The notes under the pieces are model-generated. The model searched no databases and was not told the origin of the DNA. It saw nothing but the letters and a program-made list of their open reading frames with translations. A stretch of DNA of 64,000 bases from Caballeronia turbans (GTDB lineage Bacteria; Pseudomonadota; Gammaproteobacteria; Burkholderiales; Burkholderiaceae): the NCBI GenBank assembly GCA_001544655.2, contig FCOD02000028.1:1-64000 (forward strand), written 5' to 3'. Positions 37,072 through 46,037 of the stretch are shown here, piece by piece; the stretch's first letter is position 1, and every line of letters starts with the position of its first letter. Both the position numbers and the translations under genes were made by a program.

Positions 37072-37293
37072 ATGACAGGAAGACTCATCGGCATTGTCCT
37101 CATCGCGGCGCTGGTCGCCGGATGCTATGCGCTCGCACGCGGCCATGGTCCCATGACGTACTACATGGACGACAACGCGCTGCTGTCGCGCTATCTCGCC
37201 GATGCACAGACGCTCGCAAGCGACAGTCAGCCCGCGAGCGCGAGTGTCGCGACCGTGAAGCACGACAGCCCGCTGCTTCAGTCGCAGGACTGA
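37072..37293 (+). CDS. Small lipoprotein-like exported protein, paralogue 2
   Basis: A 73-residue protein with a hydrophobic N-terminus and a plausible lipobox (LVAGC), so it may be lipid-anchored, unlike paralogue 1. The C-terminus KHDSPLLQSQD matches KQDSPLMQAQD of paralogue 1. Middle region diverged. Convergent with the DHA2 exporter gene. Confidence 0.76.
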   Translation: MTGRLIGIVLIAALVAGCYALARGHGPMTYYMDDNALLSRYLADAQTLASDSQPASASVATVKHDSPLLQSQD

Positions 37294-37346
37294 CGACGCT
37301 CGGCGAAATGCGGCTGATGTACTGGGTCGAGATCATCGCCGACGAT

Positions 37347-38876
37347 TCAATGGAACGCCTGATTCGCCGCGTTTTTCGCGGCGTTCGATGCGCCGTCCGC
37401 GCCGACGTTCCCGACGGTTTCCTTCGCGCGCCCGATCTCGATCTTCGGCATGAACAGCATCGCGACGACGGTGCCGAGCGCGATCACGAACATTGCCGCG
37501 AACGTCAGATGCAGCGAGTGATGCAGCACGAGTCGGATCTCGTTGTTCGTCGCGAAGTCGCCGGGCACGGACGAGAGCAGTTGCTTCAACTGGTCCGCGT
37601 GCACGGGCGGCAGGCCGTCCGTATGCGTGAGGCCGTAGTTCTGCACCGCGCCGAACACGGCGGCGCCGAGCGTGTTGCCGAGATTGCGCGAGAAGAGGTT
37701 CGATGCGGTCGCGCTGCCTCGCTCGTGCGGCTGCACGATTTCCTGGATCAGGATGAGACACGACACGCTCGTGATGCCCATGCCTAAGCCGAGCACCGCC
37801 GAGCCGACGCCCGCCCAGATCGCGCTCGATTGCGGACCGAGCAGCACGAAGGGCAACGCGCCGAGCGGAATGAACACCGGGCCGATCATCAACAGGCGCC
37901 TCAGACCGATGCGGCTGAACGAGCGCGAAGTAAAGGTCGCGCCGCTCGGCCAGCCGATCATCATCATCGTGAGCGCGAGGCCCGCTTCGACCGGCGTGCG
38001 ATGCATCACGCCCTGCACGTACATCGGCAGGAAGGTGGTGAGGCCCATCATCGCCATGCCGGCGAGCAGGGTCGCGACGTTGCTCGCCGCGATCGGCCGA
38101 TGCGACCACAGGCCGAACGAGATCATCGGATCGGCGGCGCGGCGCTCCTGAACCACGAAGCACACGCTGGCGATGACCAGCACCGCGATCTCGATGCCGA
38201 CGCGCGCATTGCTCGCGTGGCCGGCGTCGGTGAGCGTCATCATCAGCGCGGCGACGGCGGCGGTGAAGAAGAACGCGCCCGCGAAATCGATCGCCGGACG
38301 GCCGTGACGCTTTTCCTCGTGCAGGAAGAGGATGAAAAGCAGCGCGGCCAGAATGCCGATCGGCACGTTGATCCAGAAGATCCACGCCCACGAGAACTGG
38401 CGGATCAGCAGGCCGCCGACCATCGGCCCGAGCACGGCGGACACCGCCCAGACGCTCGCGAGATAGCCCTGCACCTTGCCGCGCTCGCGCGCCGGATAGA
38501 GATCGCCGACCACCGTCAGCGCGACCGGCAGGATCGCCCCCGCGCCGACACCCTGGATCAGCCGGAACACGATCATCGCGGGCATCGACCACGCGAAGCC
38601 CGCGAGCACCGAGCCGATCAGAAAGATGGCGATGCCCGCAAGGATGGCCGGCTTGCGGCCGTACAGGTCCGCGAGCTTGCCGAACACCACCGTGAGCGCC
38701 GTCTGCGTGAGCAGGAAGGAAGAAAACACCCAGCTGTAGAGATTGAGCCCGCCGAGTTGCGTCGCGATTTGCGGCATCGCGGTCGAGACGATGGTGGCTT
38801 CGATCGCGACCATGGCCATCGAGGCCATGACCGCTGCAATGACGAGGGGACGGGCGGTTTGTCTGTTCTGTGACAT
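37347..38876 (-). CDS. DHA2-family (14-helix) MFS exporter
   Basis: A 509-residue transporter with about 14 membrane helices. Family motifs include AIEATIVSTAMPQIA in helix 1, FGKLADLYGRKPAI in the loop after helix 2 and GAGAILPVALTVVGDL. Members export drugs or other toxic compounds with protons (EmrB/QacA-like). The start MSQNRQTARP follows from the helix-1 position; a 68-residue extension in the same frame was rejected as unsupported. Confidence 0.85.
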   Translation of the reverse strand: MSQNRQTARPLVIAAVMASMAMVAIEATIVSTAMPQIATQLGGLNLYSWVFSSFLLTQTALTVVFGKLADLYGRKPAILAGIAIFLIGSVLAGFAWSMPAMIVFRLIQGVGAGAILPVALTVVGDLYPARERGKVQGYLASVWAVSAVLGPMVGGLLIRQFSWAWIFWINVPIGILAALLFILFLHEEKRHGRPAIDFAGAFFFTAAVAALMMTLTDAGHASNARVGIEIAVLVIASVCFVVQERRAADPMISFGLWSHRPIAASNVATLLAGMAMMGLTTFLPMYVQGVMHRTPVEAGLALTMMMIGWPSGATFTSRSFSRIGLRRLLMIGPVFIPLGALPFVLLGPQSSAIWAGVGSAVLGLGMGITSVSCLILIQEIVQPHERGSATASNLFSRNLGNTLGAAVFGAVQNYGLTHTDGLPPVHADQLKQLLSSVPGDFATNNEIRLVLHHSLHLTFAAMFVIALGTVVAMLFMPKIEIGRAKETVGNVGADGASNAAKNAANQAFH

Positions 38877-39340
38877 GCGGTGATGAATGGCAGATCGCGC
38901 GCCGCGCGAACCGGATGCGATGCGCGCGAAGCGGTCATGCTCGAAAGATGGAATTGCGGCGGCGACGCCCAGGCTTGCGAATTCCTTGCAGCCGAAGCAA
39001 TGTCGCCGATGAAGAAGCGCCGGATGCAATGTTATCCCGCCGCGGGAAACGCTGCTCGGCGACGCCTGACGCGCCCTCATTCAACGCTAATTCTTCGCGC
39101 CTACGCTTCTTCATGTGGACGGGCGGCGCTTGCCCCAGCACTTTGCGGCTCGTTTCACGTTTTTCGTAACTCCTCAGCCCTTGGGCGTCGGCCGTCATCG
39201 GACCGACGCCCTTTTTCTTCCGGCGCTCACGCGCAGCTGTCACGCACATGTCGTCTTTCAGACCGAAATCTCCGGGAATGTCGCCTAAAATCGAACGGGC
39301 AGCTGAATCGCCCCGTTCCTTTCCGAAGCGGCGCACCCGG
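38877..39340. other. Intergenic region with an orphan terminator
   Basis: 464 bases between divergent genes. Overlapping frames here are low in quality and have no ribosome sites. The clear element is the intrinsic terminator at 39183-39219, which has no protein gene upstream on the same strand. A small RNA or a leader attenuator for the kinase gene is possible. Confidence 0.55.
39183..39219 (+). terminator. Intrinsic terminator without an upstream gene
   Basis: GGGCGTCGG (39183-39191) pairs with CCGACGCCC (39203-39211) over an 11-base loop, followed by TTTTTCTT. It reads toward the kinase gene and lies 122 bases before its ATG. Confidence 0.85.
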
Positions 39341-40690
39341 ATGATCAAATCACTGAAGAATCAACTCGTCGTCGCGCTGGGGCTGCTCGTGAGCGTGATC
39401 GGCGTCGTGCAGGGCGTGAGTTCGTATCAGTTGAGCAAGACCGGCATGAGCGCGCTCCTCGACATGCGGCTCGAACAAGTGGCGGCGCGCATGCGCGACG
39501 GCTTCGCCGAGGGCATACCGCAGAATCCCGCGCGCGGCTCGCAGGACGATCGCGATGTCGTCGTCGTCGTGTGGAAGCCCGATGCCACTTTCCCGTTCCG
39601 CACGACCGATCCGTCACTGCATTTTCCGCGCGACGCGCAAGCGGGTTTCTCCGGCGTCGAGGTCAACGACGAACATTGGCGCGTCTTCACCCGTCAGGAG
39701 CCGACGATGACCATTCAGGTCGCGCAACGTTCGTCCGTGCGCCGCGAGATCACGCAGGAAGCCGCGACGCAAACGCTCTGGCCGATCGCCGTACTGCTGC
39801 CGCTCATATGGATCGCGGTCGCGCTCGTCGTGCGGCGCTCGCTGCGTCAGTTGAACGAGCTGGGCGCGCAGGTGCGGGCCATCGACATGGGTCATCTGCA
39901 GCCGCTGCCGACCGTCGGCGTGCCGACGGAAATCACGCCCTTCATCGAGTCGATCAACACGATGATCGAGCGCCTGGCCACCTCGATCGAAAAGGAACGC
40001 AAGTTCATCGCCGACGCCGCGCACGAACTCCGCACGCCGCTCACCGCGCTTCAGCTTCAGGCCGACAATCTCGCGCCGCATATCGTCGCCGGCAATCAGG
40101 AGCGCTTTCAGGAATTGCGCAAGGGCATCGCGCGCAGCGGCAAGCTCATCGCGCAACTCTTGCGGCTCGCGCGCGCCGATGCACCGGTGAACGGCGCACC
40201 GCTCGCGCGCGTAGACCTCTCGGAAGTGGTGACGGGCGCCGTCGCCGACGTGCTGCCGATCGCGATCTCGCGCGGCATGGACATCGGCGCGGAGGAAATG
40301 GTGAACGCGCACGTGCGCGCGGTCGAGACGGACATCGGGATGGCGGTGAAGAATCTCGTGTCGAACGCGGTGCGCTATACGCCGGATGGCGGCACCATCG
40401 ACCTGCGCATGCGGCGTGACGGCGACATGGTCTGGATCGACGTGATCGACAACGGCCCGGGCATCGACGAAGCACTGCTGCCGCGCGTGTTCGATCGCTT
40501 TTTCCGGGCGAATCCGGACGTGGAGGGCAGCGGGCTAGGCTTGTCCATCGTGAAGGCTATCGCCGCGCGCTACGGCGGCGACGTCACGCTGAGAAACCGC
40601 AGCGACGGCCAATCGGGCATCGTCGCTTCAATCAGCTTTCCGGTCGAAGAAGTCAGCGAAAACGTGCCTGCGCCTGTATTCAACACGTAG
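39341..40690 (+). CDS. QseC-like sensor histidine kinase
   Basis: A 449-residue membrane kinase: membrane helix at about 9-28, periplasmic region of about 115 residues, second helix at about 147-166, HAMP, HisKA with H228 in AAHELRTPL, and HATPase (DNGPGIDE, GSGLGLSIV). It resembles the QseC/PmrB group of OmpR-linked kinases. The start is the ATG at 39341 (no strong ribosome site); a longer frame starts at 39248. The response regulator follows 167 bases downstream. Confidence 0.86.
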   Translation: MIKSLKNQLVVALGLLVSVIGVVQGVSSYQLSKTGMSALLDMRLEQVAARMRDGFAEGIPQNPARGSQDDRDVVVVVWKPDATFPFRTTDPSLHFPRDAQAGFSGVEVNDEHWRVFTRQEPTMTIQVAQRSSVRREITQEAATQTLWPIAVLLPLIWIAVALVVRRSLRQLNELGAQVRAIDMGHLQPLPTVGVPTEITPFIESINTMIERLATSIEKERKFIADAAHELRTPLTALQLQADNLAPHIVAGNQERFQELRKGIARSGKLIAQLLRLARADAPVNGAPLARVDLSEVVTGAVADVLPIAISRGMDIGAEEMVNAHVRAVETDIGMAVKNLVSNAVRYTPDGGTIDLRMRRDGDMVWIDVIDNGPGIDEALLPRVFDRFFRANPDVEGSGLGLSIVKAIAARYGGDVTLRNRSDGQSGIVASISFPVEEVSENVPAPVFNT

Positions 40691-40752
40691 GGATTTGCGC
40701 GCGCTTTTACGACGATTACAATGCATTCGCTGCGCGGCACAAAGCGATCTTC

Positions 40753-40784
40753 ACCGGTCAGTAGAAGAATTAAATAGACCGGTC
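40753..40784. promoter_or_regulatory. Direct repeats of ACCGGTC between kinase and regulator genes
   Basis: ACCGGTC at 40753-40759 and at 40778-40784, 25 bases apart in an AT-rich stretch, about 75-105 bases before the regulator ATG. The core ACCGGT is itself palindromic. It could be an operator for a promoter inside the two-gene unit; no binding evidence is visible. Confidence 0.35.
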
Positions 40785-40857
40785 GTGCGTTTGGATTTTT
40801 CGGGCCGCATTCCTAGGCGCGTGGCGCGCGCCATTCTCGCGAGGCGCGGGGTGGAAC

Positions 40858-41541
40858 ATGCGAATTCTCCTGATCGAAGACGACGTGCAGATCGGCACGA
40901 GCCTCATGCGTGCGCTCAAGGATGCCGACTATGCCGTGGACTGGGTCCGCGACGGCAACGCGGGCCGCGAGGCGATCAACGCCGCCGAATACACCGTCGT
41001 GCTGCTCGATCTCGGCTTGCCGGGCGTGACGGGCATCGAGCTGTTGCGACAGGCGCGCACGGGCGGAAACGCGACGCCGGTGCTGATCCTCACCGCGCGC
41101 GATGATGTCGACACACGCGTTCAGGGCCTCGATCTCGGCGCCGACGACTATCTGCTCAAGCCCTTCAATATGCCCGAACTCCTTGCGCGCATCCGCGCGG
41201 TGCTGCGGCGCAAGGCGGGCTACGCGGTCTCGCGTCTCGGCGACGATTCGATCTGCCTCAATCTCGACCAGCGCACGCTCACCTGCGGCGAGAATTCGGG
41301 CGTGCTGTCCGCACGTGAATTCGCGCTGATGCACGCGCTGCTCGAACGTCCCGGCACGATCTTCTCGCGCGACCAACTGGAAGACCGGCTCTATGGCTGG
41401 GGCAAGGAAGTGGAGAGCAACGCCGTGGACGTGCTGATCCATTCGGTGCGCAAGAAATTCGGCGCGGGCGTGATCCGCAACGTGCGCGGGCTCGGCTGGA
41501 CCGTGATGCTCGGGCAGGCGGGCCGCGAGGAAACGAAGTAG
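40858..41541 (+). CDS. OmpR-family response regulator (QseB-like)
   Basis: A 227-residue regulator: receiver with D51 in VVLLDLGLPG and K101-region LLKPFN, plus a winged-helix DNA-binding domain (DVLIHSVRKKFG and VRGLGWTVM). Follows its kinase, opposite to the usual regulator-first order. A GGGGTGG stretch is upstream of the ATG. Confidence 0.9.
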   Translation: MRILLIEDDVQIGTSLMRALKDADYAVDWVRDGNAGREAINAAEYTVVLLDLGLPGVTGIELLRQARTGGNATPVLILTARDDVDTRVQGLDLGADDYLLKPFNMPELLARIRAVLRRKAGYAVSRLGDDSICLNLDQRTLTCGENSGVLSAREFALMHALLERPGTIFSRDQLEDRLYGWGKEVESNAVDVLIHSVRKKFGAGVIRNVRGLGWTVMLGQAGREETK

Positions 41542-41567
41542 CGCGCGTTGCATCGGCGGCGCGGCGC

Positions 41568-41762
41568 TCAGGGCCGATCGTGATGCCGCCCGAGGGCGCC
41601 GCAGAAATACATGCTGTAGTCGTGATCCTGCGTTTCGACCTGACGCATGCGGCGTTCGAGATCGGCGAGATCGCTCGATGATGCGAGATAGGCGTCGCGG
41701 GCCTCGTCCGGCGTGTGAATCGAGAAGAGATGGTCGATGGACTGCGAAAGACGTGCAAACAT
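41568..41762 (-). CDS. DUF3563-family small protein
   Basis: A 64-residue protein with 'DEARDAYLASSSDLADLERRMR', the core of the DUF3563 family common in Burkholderia-type genomes. GGGAG lies upstream of its ATG. Function unknown; the acidic/basic helical stretch suggests a small helical protein. Convergent with the response regulator gene. Confidence 0.82.
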   Translation of the reverse strand: MFARLSQSIDHLFSIHTPDEARDAYLASSSDLADLERRMRQVETQDHDYSMYFCGALGRHHDRP

Positions 41763-42054
41763 GATGTGCTCCCGTCGTTGAAAAAAGGCCGATATGAGTG
41801 GGGCCGACGAAAGCAGGTTATGCCCGGCGAATTAGAAAGGAATGAGAGCGCAATCGCATGCCTTCGATGCGCGATTGCGCCCTTCGCATGACGAAGCGTT
41901 CGCCAACGCACCGTGAATCCGATCGCACTGCGGGCAGGCACTGCCGCGCCGCACCATCCCGTGCTATCGTGCTTTTATACGGGTTACATGCGGGTTTCGA
42001 TACGAAACGCCGTGCGTCATCCGCGTTCGTCGATCGTCTCTCGTGAAGGCCGCC

Positions 42055-42420
42055 ATGAACGATGTGTCTCGTATCCTCAGTGCCCGCGACCGCGTCGAGT
42101 TGCTCTGCTGGCTCACGTGCGGCAGTCTCGGCGCGTATTACCTGAATGGCGACTGGCCTGCCGCCTCGTTTCACGTGCAGGCCGCGCATAAATGGCTCGA
42201 CCGGCATCAGCGCCTCGCGGACTGGCTCACGGTCGCCAAGCTCGCCGCCATTGCACGCGAGATCGCCACGCAGCATTGCGCGCTGCTCGAAGCGGACTGG
42301 GCGCGCGACGCCGTCGAGGAAATCCTCGACAGTGAAGACCTCAACTATCAATCGGATGTCGTCCGGCAGGTCTTCGACGATTGCCGCCGCGCACTCGCCG
42401 AAAAGCGCACGCCGGAATGA
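42055..42420 (+). CDS. Conserved-looking small cytoplasmic protein, unknown function
   Basis: A 121-residue helical protein with tryptophan-rich ERVELLCWLTCGSLGAYYLNGDW-like composition and no signal peptide. No family recognised. The ATG at 42055 has a weak AAGG site; a GTG 12 bases upstream is an alternative. It stands alone between DUF3563 and dinB. Confidence 0.6.
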   Translation: MNDVSRILSARDRVELLCWLTCGSLGAYYLNGDWPAASFHVQAAHKWLDRHQRLADWLTVAKLAAIAREIATQHCALLEADWARDAVEEILDSEDLNYQSDVVRQVFDDCRRALAEKRTPE

Positions 42421-42457
42421 CGTGCTCGCGCGCACGGGCAGGCTCTAGCGCGAATTA

Positions 42458-42473
42458 CTGTATGGATGTACAG
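42458..42473. promoter_or_regulatory. LexA (SOS) box upstream of dinB
   Basis: CTGTATGGATGTACAG matches the CTGT-N8-ACAG consensus exactly and is 111 bases before the dinB ATG. It fits DNA-damage induction of polymerase IV. Confidence 0.85.
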
Positions 42474-42583
42474 TAAGCCATTTTTATTGCCTGGCGGCAC
42501 TGCCTTAGCATGTTCGGTGCGTTCTCCTCTGTCGATTTCGCCTTGAGCGCGTCTCGTTGCGCAGCGACGTTCTGATCGCCGCA

Positions 42584-43762
42584 ATGGACACGCCGTCTCC
42601 GACACCCGCGCCGCGCCGCATCGCGCATCTCGACATGGATGCGTTCTTCGCGTCGGTCGAACTCCTGCGTTATCCCGAACTGCGCGGCATGCCCGTCGTG
42701 GTCGGCGGCGGCCGCAGCGCCACGCCCGAGACGCTCCCCGACGGCTCGCGCCGCTTCAGGCGCCTGCGCGATTACGCGGGCCGCGGCGTCGTGACCACAT
42801 CCACTTACGAGGCGCGCAAGTTCGGCGTCTTTTCCGCAATGGGCATGATGAAGGCCGCGCAGCTCGCGCCCGACGCGATCCTTCTGCCGACCGACTTCGA
42901 GTCCTATCGCCACTACTCGCGCCTCTTCAAGGCCGCGATCGCGACGTTTACGACGCAGATCGAGAATCGCGGCATCGACGAGATTTATATCGACGTCAGC
43001 GATCTGCCTGGCGAGCCGGCCGATATCGGTCAGCGGATGAAGGACGCCGTGCGCGAGGCGACCGGGCTCACGTGCTCGATCTGCATCGCGCCGAACAAGC
43101 TGCTCGCAAAGATCGGCTCCGAGCTCGACAAGCCCGACGGCCTCACCATCCTCACGATGGCCGACCTGCCGACGCGCATCTGGCCGCTCGCCGCGCGCAA
43201 GGTGAACGGCATCGGCCCGAAGGCGAGCGAAAAACTCGCGGCGCTCGGCATCGTCACTGTGGGCGATATCGCCGCCGCCGATCCCGGGTTCCTGCAGACG
43301 CACTTCGGCGGCACGTATGCCGCATGGCTCGCGCGCATCGCGCAGGGACAGGACGAGCGGCCTGTCGTCGTGAGTTCGACACCCAAGTCGATGAGCCGCG
43401 AGACCACGTTCGAGCGCGACTTTCATCCGAAGCAGGATCGCGCGACGCTCTCCGCGGAGTTCACGGGCCTGTGCACGCGTGTCGCCGAGGACTTGCAGCG
43501 CAAAGGCTATGTCGGGCGCACGGTGGGCATCAAGCTGCGCTTCGACGACTTTCGCACCGTGACGCGCGATCTCACCGTGCCTGTTGCGACCGCTGATCCG
43601 GTCGAGATCCGCCGCGCCGCGACCGAATGCCTGAAGCGAATCGTGCTCGATCGCCGCATCCGGTTGCTTGGCGTGCGCGTCAGCGCGCTCGCGGGGCGCG
43701 ATGAGAGTGGTTTCGCCGAGCCGGTGCAGGTCGAATTACCGTTCGACGCCGCCGGCGACTAA
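42584..43762 (+). CDS. dinB: DNA polymerase IV DinB
   Basis: A 392-residue Y-family translesion polymerase. Catalytic residues include D17 and D19 in AHLDMDAFF and the IDEIYIDVS block; little-finger features and a C-terminal beta-clamp binding motif (QVELPF) near the end are present. Start at ATG 42584; a 9-residue extension is possible. A perfect SOS box is upstream. Confidence 0.93.
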   Translation: MDTPSPTPAPRRIAHLDMDAFFASVELLRYPELRGMPVVVGGGRSATPETLPDGSRRFRRLRDYAGRGVVTTSTYEARKFGVFSAMGMMKAAQLAPDAILLPTDFESYRHYSRLFKAAIATFTTQIENRGIDEIYIDVSDLPGEPADIGQRMKDAVREATGLTCSICIAPNKLLAKIGSELDKPDGLTILTMADLPTRIWPLAARKVNGIGPKASEKLAALGIVTVGDIAAADPGFLQTHFGGTYAAWLARIAQGQDERPVVVSSTPKSMSRETTFERDFHPKQDRATLSAEFTGLCTRVAEDLQRKGYVGRTVGIKLRFDDFRTVTRDLTVPVATADPVEIRRAATECLKRIVLDRRIRLLGVRVSALAGRDESGFAEPVQVELPFDAAGD

Positions 43763-43941
43763 GCGTTTCCCCGTACGGCGCACTCGTCACCCAATGCCTA
43801 TTAGGCTGATCAATACAGAAGTCTTTCATTGGTTCACCGCTCTGAGCGGGCTTTATCGCAGCGGCGCATAACGAAAGCTCGGATCCTTCGTTGCCGGCTC
43901 AATCGACGCGCGTTAGATTGTTCGCTTCCCCGAAGTTATCG

Positions 43942-44877
43942 ATGGTTATCGATTCGACCGTGACGATTCAGACCGCTTTCAATCCCGCTCTCGCTTCCCT
44001 TGCCACATCCCGCGAAGCCGCCGATCAACCCATCGAGATTCGCCAGTTCGACGCGCCGCTCGGCGCCGAAGTGATCGGGCTCGATCTGTCGAAGCCGATA
44101 TCGAAAGCCGATTTCGCGCGCATTCACCGCGCGCACCTGGATCATCACGTGCTCGTGTTTCGCGATCAGCGGATCACGCCCGATGAGCAGGTCGCGTTCA
44201 GCAAGCGTTTCGGCCCGTTGCAGATTCACGTGCTGCATCAGTTCGCGCTCGCGGGACATCCGGAAGTGCTGATCGTGTCGAACATCGTCGAGAACGGCAA
44301 GCCGATCGGCCTCGGCGATGCAGGCCATTTCTGGCACTCGGATCTCTCGTACAAGGACAAGCCGAGTCTCGGGTCACTTTTGCATGCGCAGGAATTGCCC
44401 ACGGTCGGCGGCGACACGCTCTTTGCGAACCAGCATCTCGCGTGGGACACGCTGCCCGTGCATCTGCGCGATGCGGTCGAAGGCCGTGCGGCCGAGCACA
44501 CGTATCTCGCCAAATACGCCGAGCTGCAACAGCGCAGCCCATGGCGGCCCAATCTTTCGGCGGAGCAGATCGCGCAGGTCAAGCCGGTCACGCATCCGAT
44601 CGTGCGCACGCATCCGGAAACCGGGCGCCGCGCGCTCTTCGTCAGCGAGCATTTCACGACGCGCGTGATCGGCTTGCCCGAAGACGAAAGCCGCGCCTTG
44701 CTCGCGGAACTGTTCGCGCACAGCACGCGGCCAGAGTTCATCTATCGCCATCAATGGCGCGAGAGCGACATGGTGTTCTGGGACAACCGCTCGGTCATGC
44801 ATCTCGCGGCGGGCACGCCCGACGATCAGCGCCGCAAGCTGTATCGCACGACCATCGAAGGCGACGCGCCTTTCTAA
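43942..44877 (+). CDS. TauD/TfdA-family iron(II)/2-oxoglutarate dioxygenase
   Basis: A 311-residue dioxygenase with iron ligands H132 and D134 (FWHSD), the distal histidine near 287 (SVMHLA) and the 2-oxoglutarate arginine near 302 (LYRTT). Members release sulfite from taurine, alkylsulfonates or sulfate esters, or degrade aryl-oxy acids. The ATG at 43942 gives the usual length; a TTG 51 bases upstream is possible. Neighbours (binding protein, ATPase, permease) support an organosulfur substrate; which one is not decided by sequence. Confidence 0.87.
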   Translation: MVIDSTVTIQTAFNPALASLATSREAADQPIEIRQFDAPLGAEVIGLDLSKPISKADFARIHRAHLDHHVLVFRDQRITPDEQVAFSKRFGPLQIHVLHQFALAGHPEVLIVSNIVENGKPIGLGDAGHFWHSDLSYKDKPSLGSLLHAQELPTVGGDTLFANQHLAWDTLPVHLRDAVEGRAAEHTYLAKYAELQQRSPWRPNLSAEQIAQVKPVTHPIVRTHPETGRRALFVSEHFTTRVIGLPEDESRALLAELFAHSTRPEFIYRHQWRESDMVFWDNRSVMHLAAGTPDDQRRKLYRTTIEGDAPF

Positions 44878-44910
44878 ATACGAATATCGCTTCATTCACG
44901 GGGTTTTTCG

Positions 44911-45933
44911 ATGCATTCTCGATCAGGGAAGGGCGCGCCGCGCGCCTTCATGGCCGCGCTCGCGGTCTCGCTCGGCATCACGTCGGCGAGCGCGCATGCG
45001 GAAGGCACATTGCGTATCGCCGAGCAGTTCGGTGTCGTCTATCTGTTGCTCAATGTGGCGCGCGATCAGAAGTTCATCGAGCAGGAAGGCAAGAAAGAAG
45101 GCCTTGATATCAAGGTCGATTGGGCGAAGCTGTCGGGCGGTTCGAGCGTGAACGACGCGCTGCTGTCCGGCTCGGTCGATATCGCGGCGGCGGGCGTCGG
45201 CCCCTTGCTGACGATCTGGGACCGTACGCACGGACGGCAGAACGTGAAGGGCGTCGCGTCGCTGGGCAATTTTCCGTATTACCTCGTATCGAACGATCCG
45301 CGCGTGAAGACCATCGCCGATTTCAGCGAAAAGGACCGCATCGCGGTGCCGGCGGTCGGCGTGTCCGTACAGTCGCGCATCCTGCAATATGCGGCGGCCA
45401 AGCAATGGGGCGACAAGCAATATGATCGCCTGGACAAGCTCACGCAGGCCGTGCCGCATCCCGATGCGACCGCGGCGATCATCGCGGGCGGCACGGAGAT
45501 CAATGCGCACTTCGGCAATCCGCCGTTTCAGCAGCAGGAACTCGCGGGCAATCCGAAAGCGCATATCGTGCTCAATTCATACGATGTCCTCGGCGGCCCG
45601 AGTTCCGCGACCGTGCTCTACGCGACCGAGAAGTTCCGCAACGAGAATCCGAAGACATATCGCGCGTTCGTCGCCGGTCTCGCCGATGCCGCGCGCTACA
45701 TCACGCAGCATCCCGATCAGGCCGCCGATATCTATCTGCGCGTGAACAACGCGAAAATCGATCGTGATCTGCTCATCAAGGTGATCAAGGATCCGTCGGT
45801 GCAATTCAAGGTCGCGCCGCAAAACACGTTCGCGCTTGCGCAGTTCATGCATCGCGTCGGCGCGATCAAGAACGAGCCGAAGTCGTGGCAGGACTACTTC
45901 TTCTCCGATCCCGCGACGAAGGACGGAAGCTGA
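44911..45933 (+). CDS. Aliphatic sulfonate/nitrate-type ABC transporter binding protein
   Basis: A 340-residue exported SsuA/TauA-like solute-binding protein (signal peptide ending near AHA|E). FGVVYLLLNVARDQKFIEQEG and 'GGSSVNDALLSGSVDIAAAGVGP' are typical. It starts 33 bases after the dioxygenase gene. Likely delivers the dioxygenase substrate to the permease. Confidence 0.87.
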   Translation: MHSRSGKGAPRAFMAALAVSLGITSASAHAEGTLRIAEQFGVVYLLLNVARDQKFIEQEGKKEGLDIKVDWAKLSGGSSVNDALLSGSVDIAAAGVGPLLTIWDRTHGRQNVKGVASLGNFPYYLVSNDPRVKTIADFSEKDRIAVPAVGVSVQSRILQYAAAKQWGDKQYDRLDKLTQAVPHPDATAAIIAGGTEINAHFGNPPFQQQELAGNPKAHIVLNSYDVLGGPSSATVLYATEKFRNENPKTYRAFVAGLADAARYITQHPDQAADIYLRVNNAKIDRDLLIKVIKDPSVQFKVAPQNTFALAQFMHRVGAIKNEPKSWQDYFFSDPATKDGS

Positions 45934-46037
45934 ACAGGCGCGCTTATCGGCGAGCGCGAATTGGATATGCGCATTGATTGGTTCGCTCGAGACGAGCGCG
46001 CCGGTATCGTGTTCGTTTGCCATCCAGCAGACAGATC

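Noticed and set aside
38880-39344. Plus-strand frames in the gap before the QseC-like kinase
   Set aside because: No ribosome site, no recognisable composition, and they do not explain the terminator at 39183.
43838-43856. Terminator after dinB (ccgctctgagcgggcttt)
   Set aside because: Stem is only four pairs with a short T tract; too weak to call.
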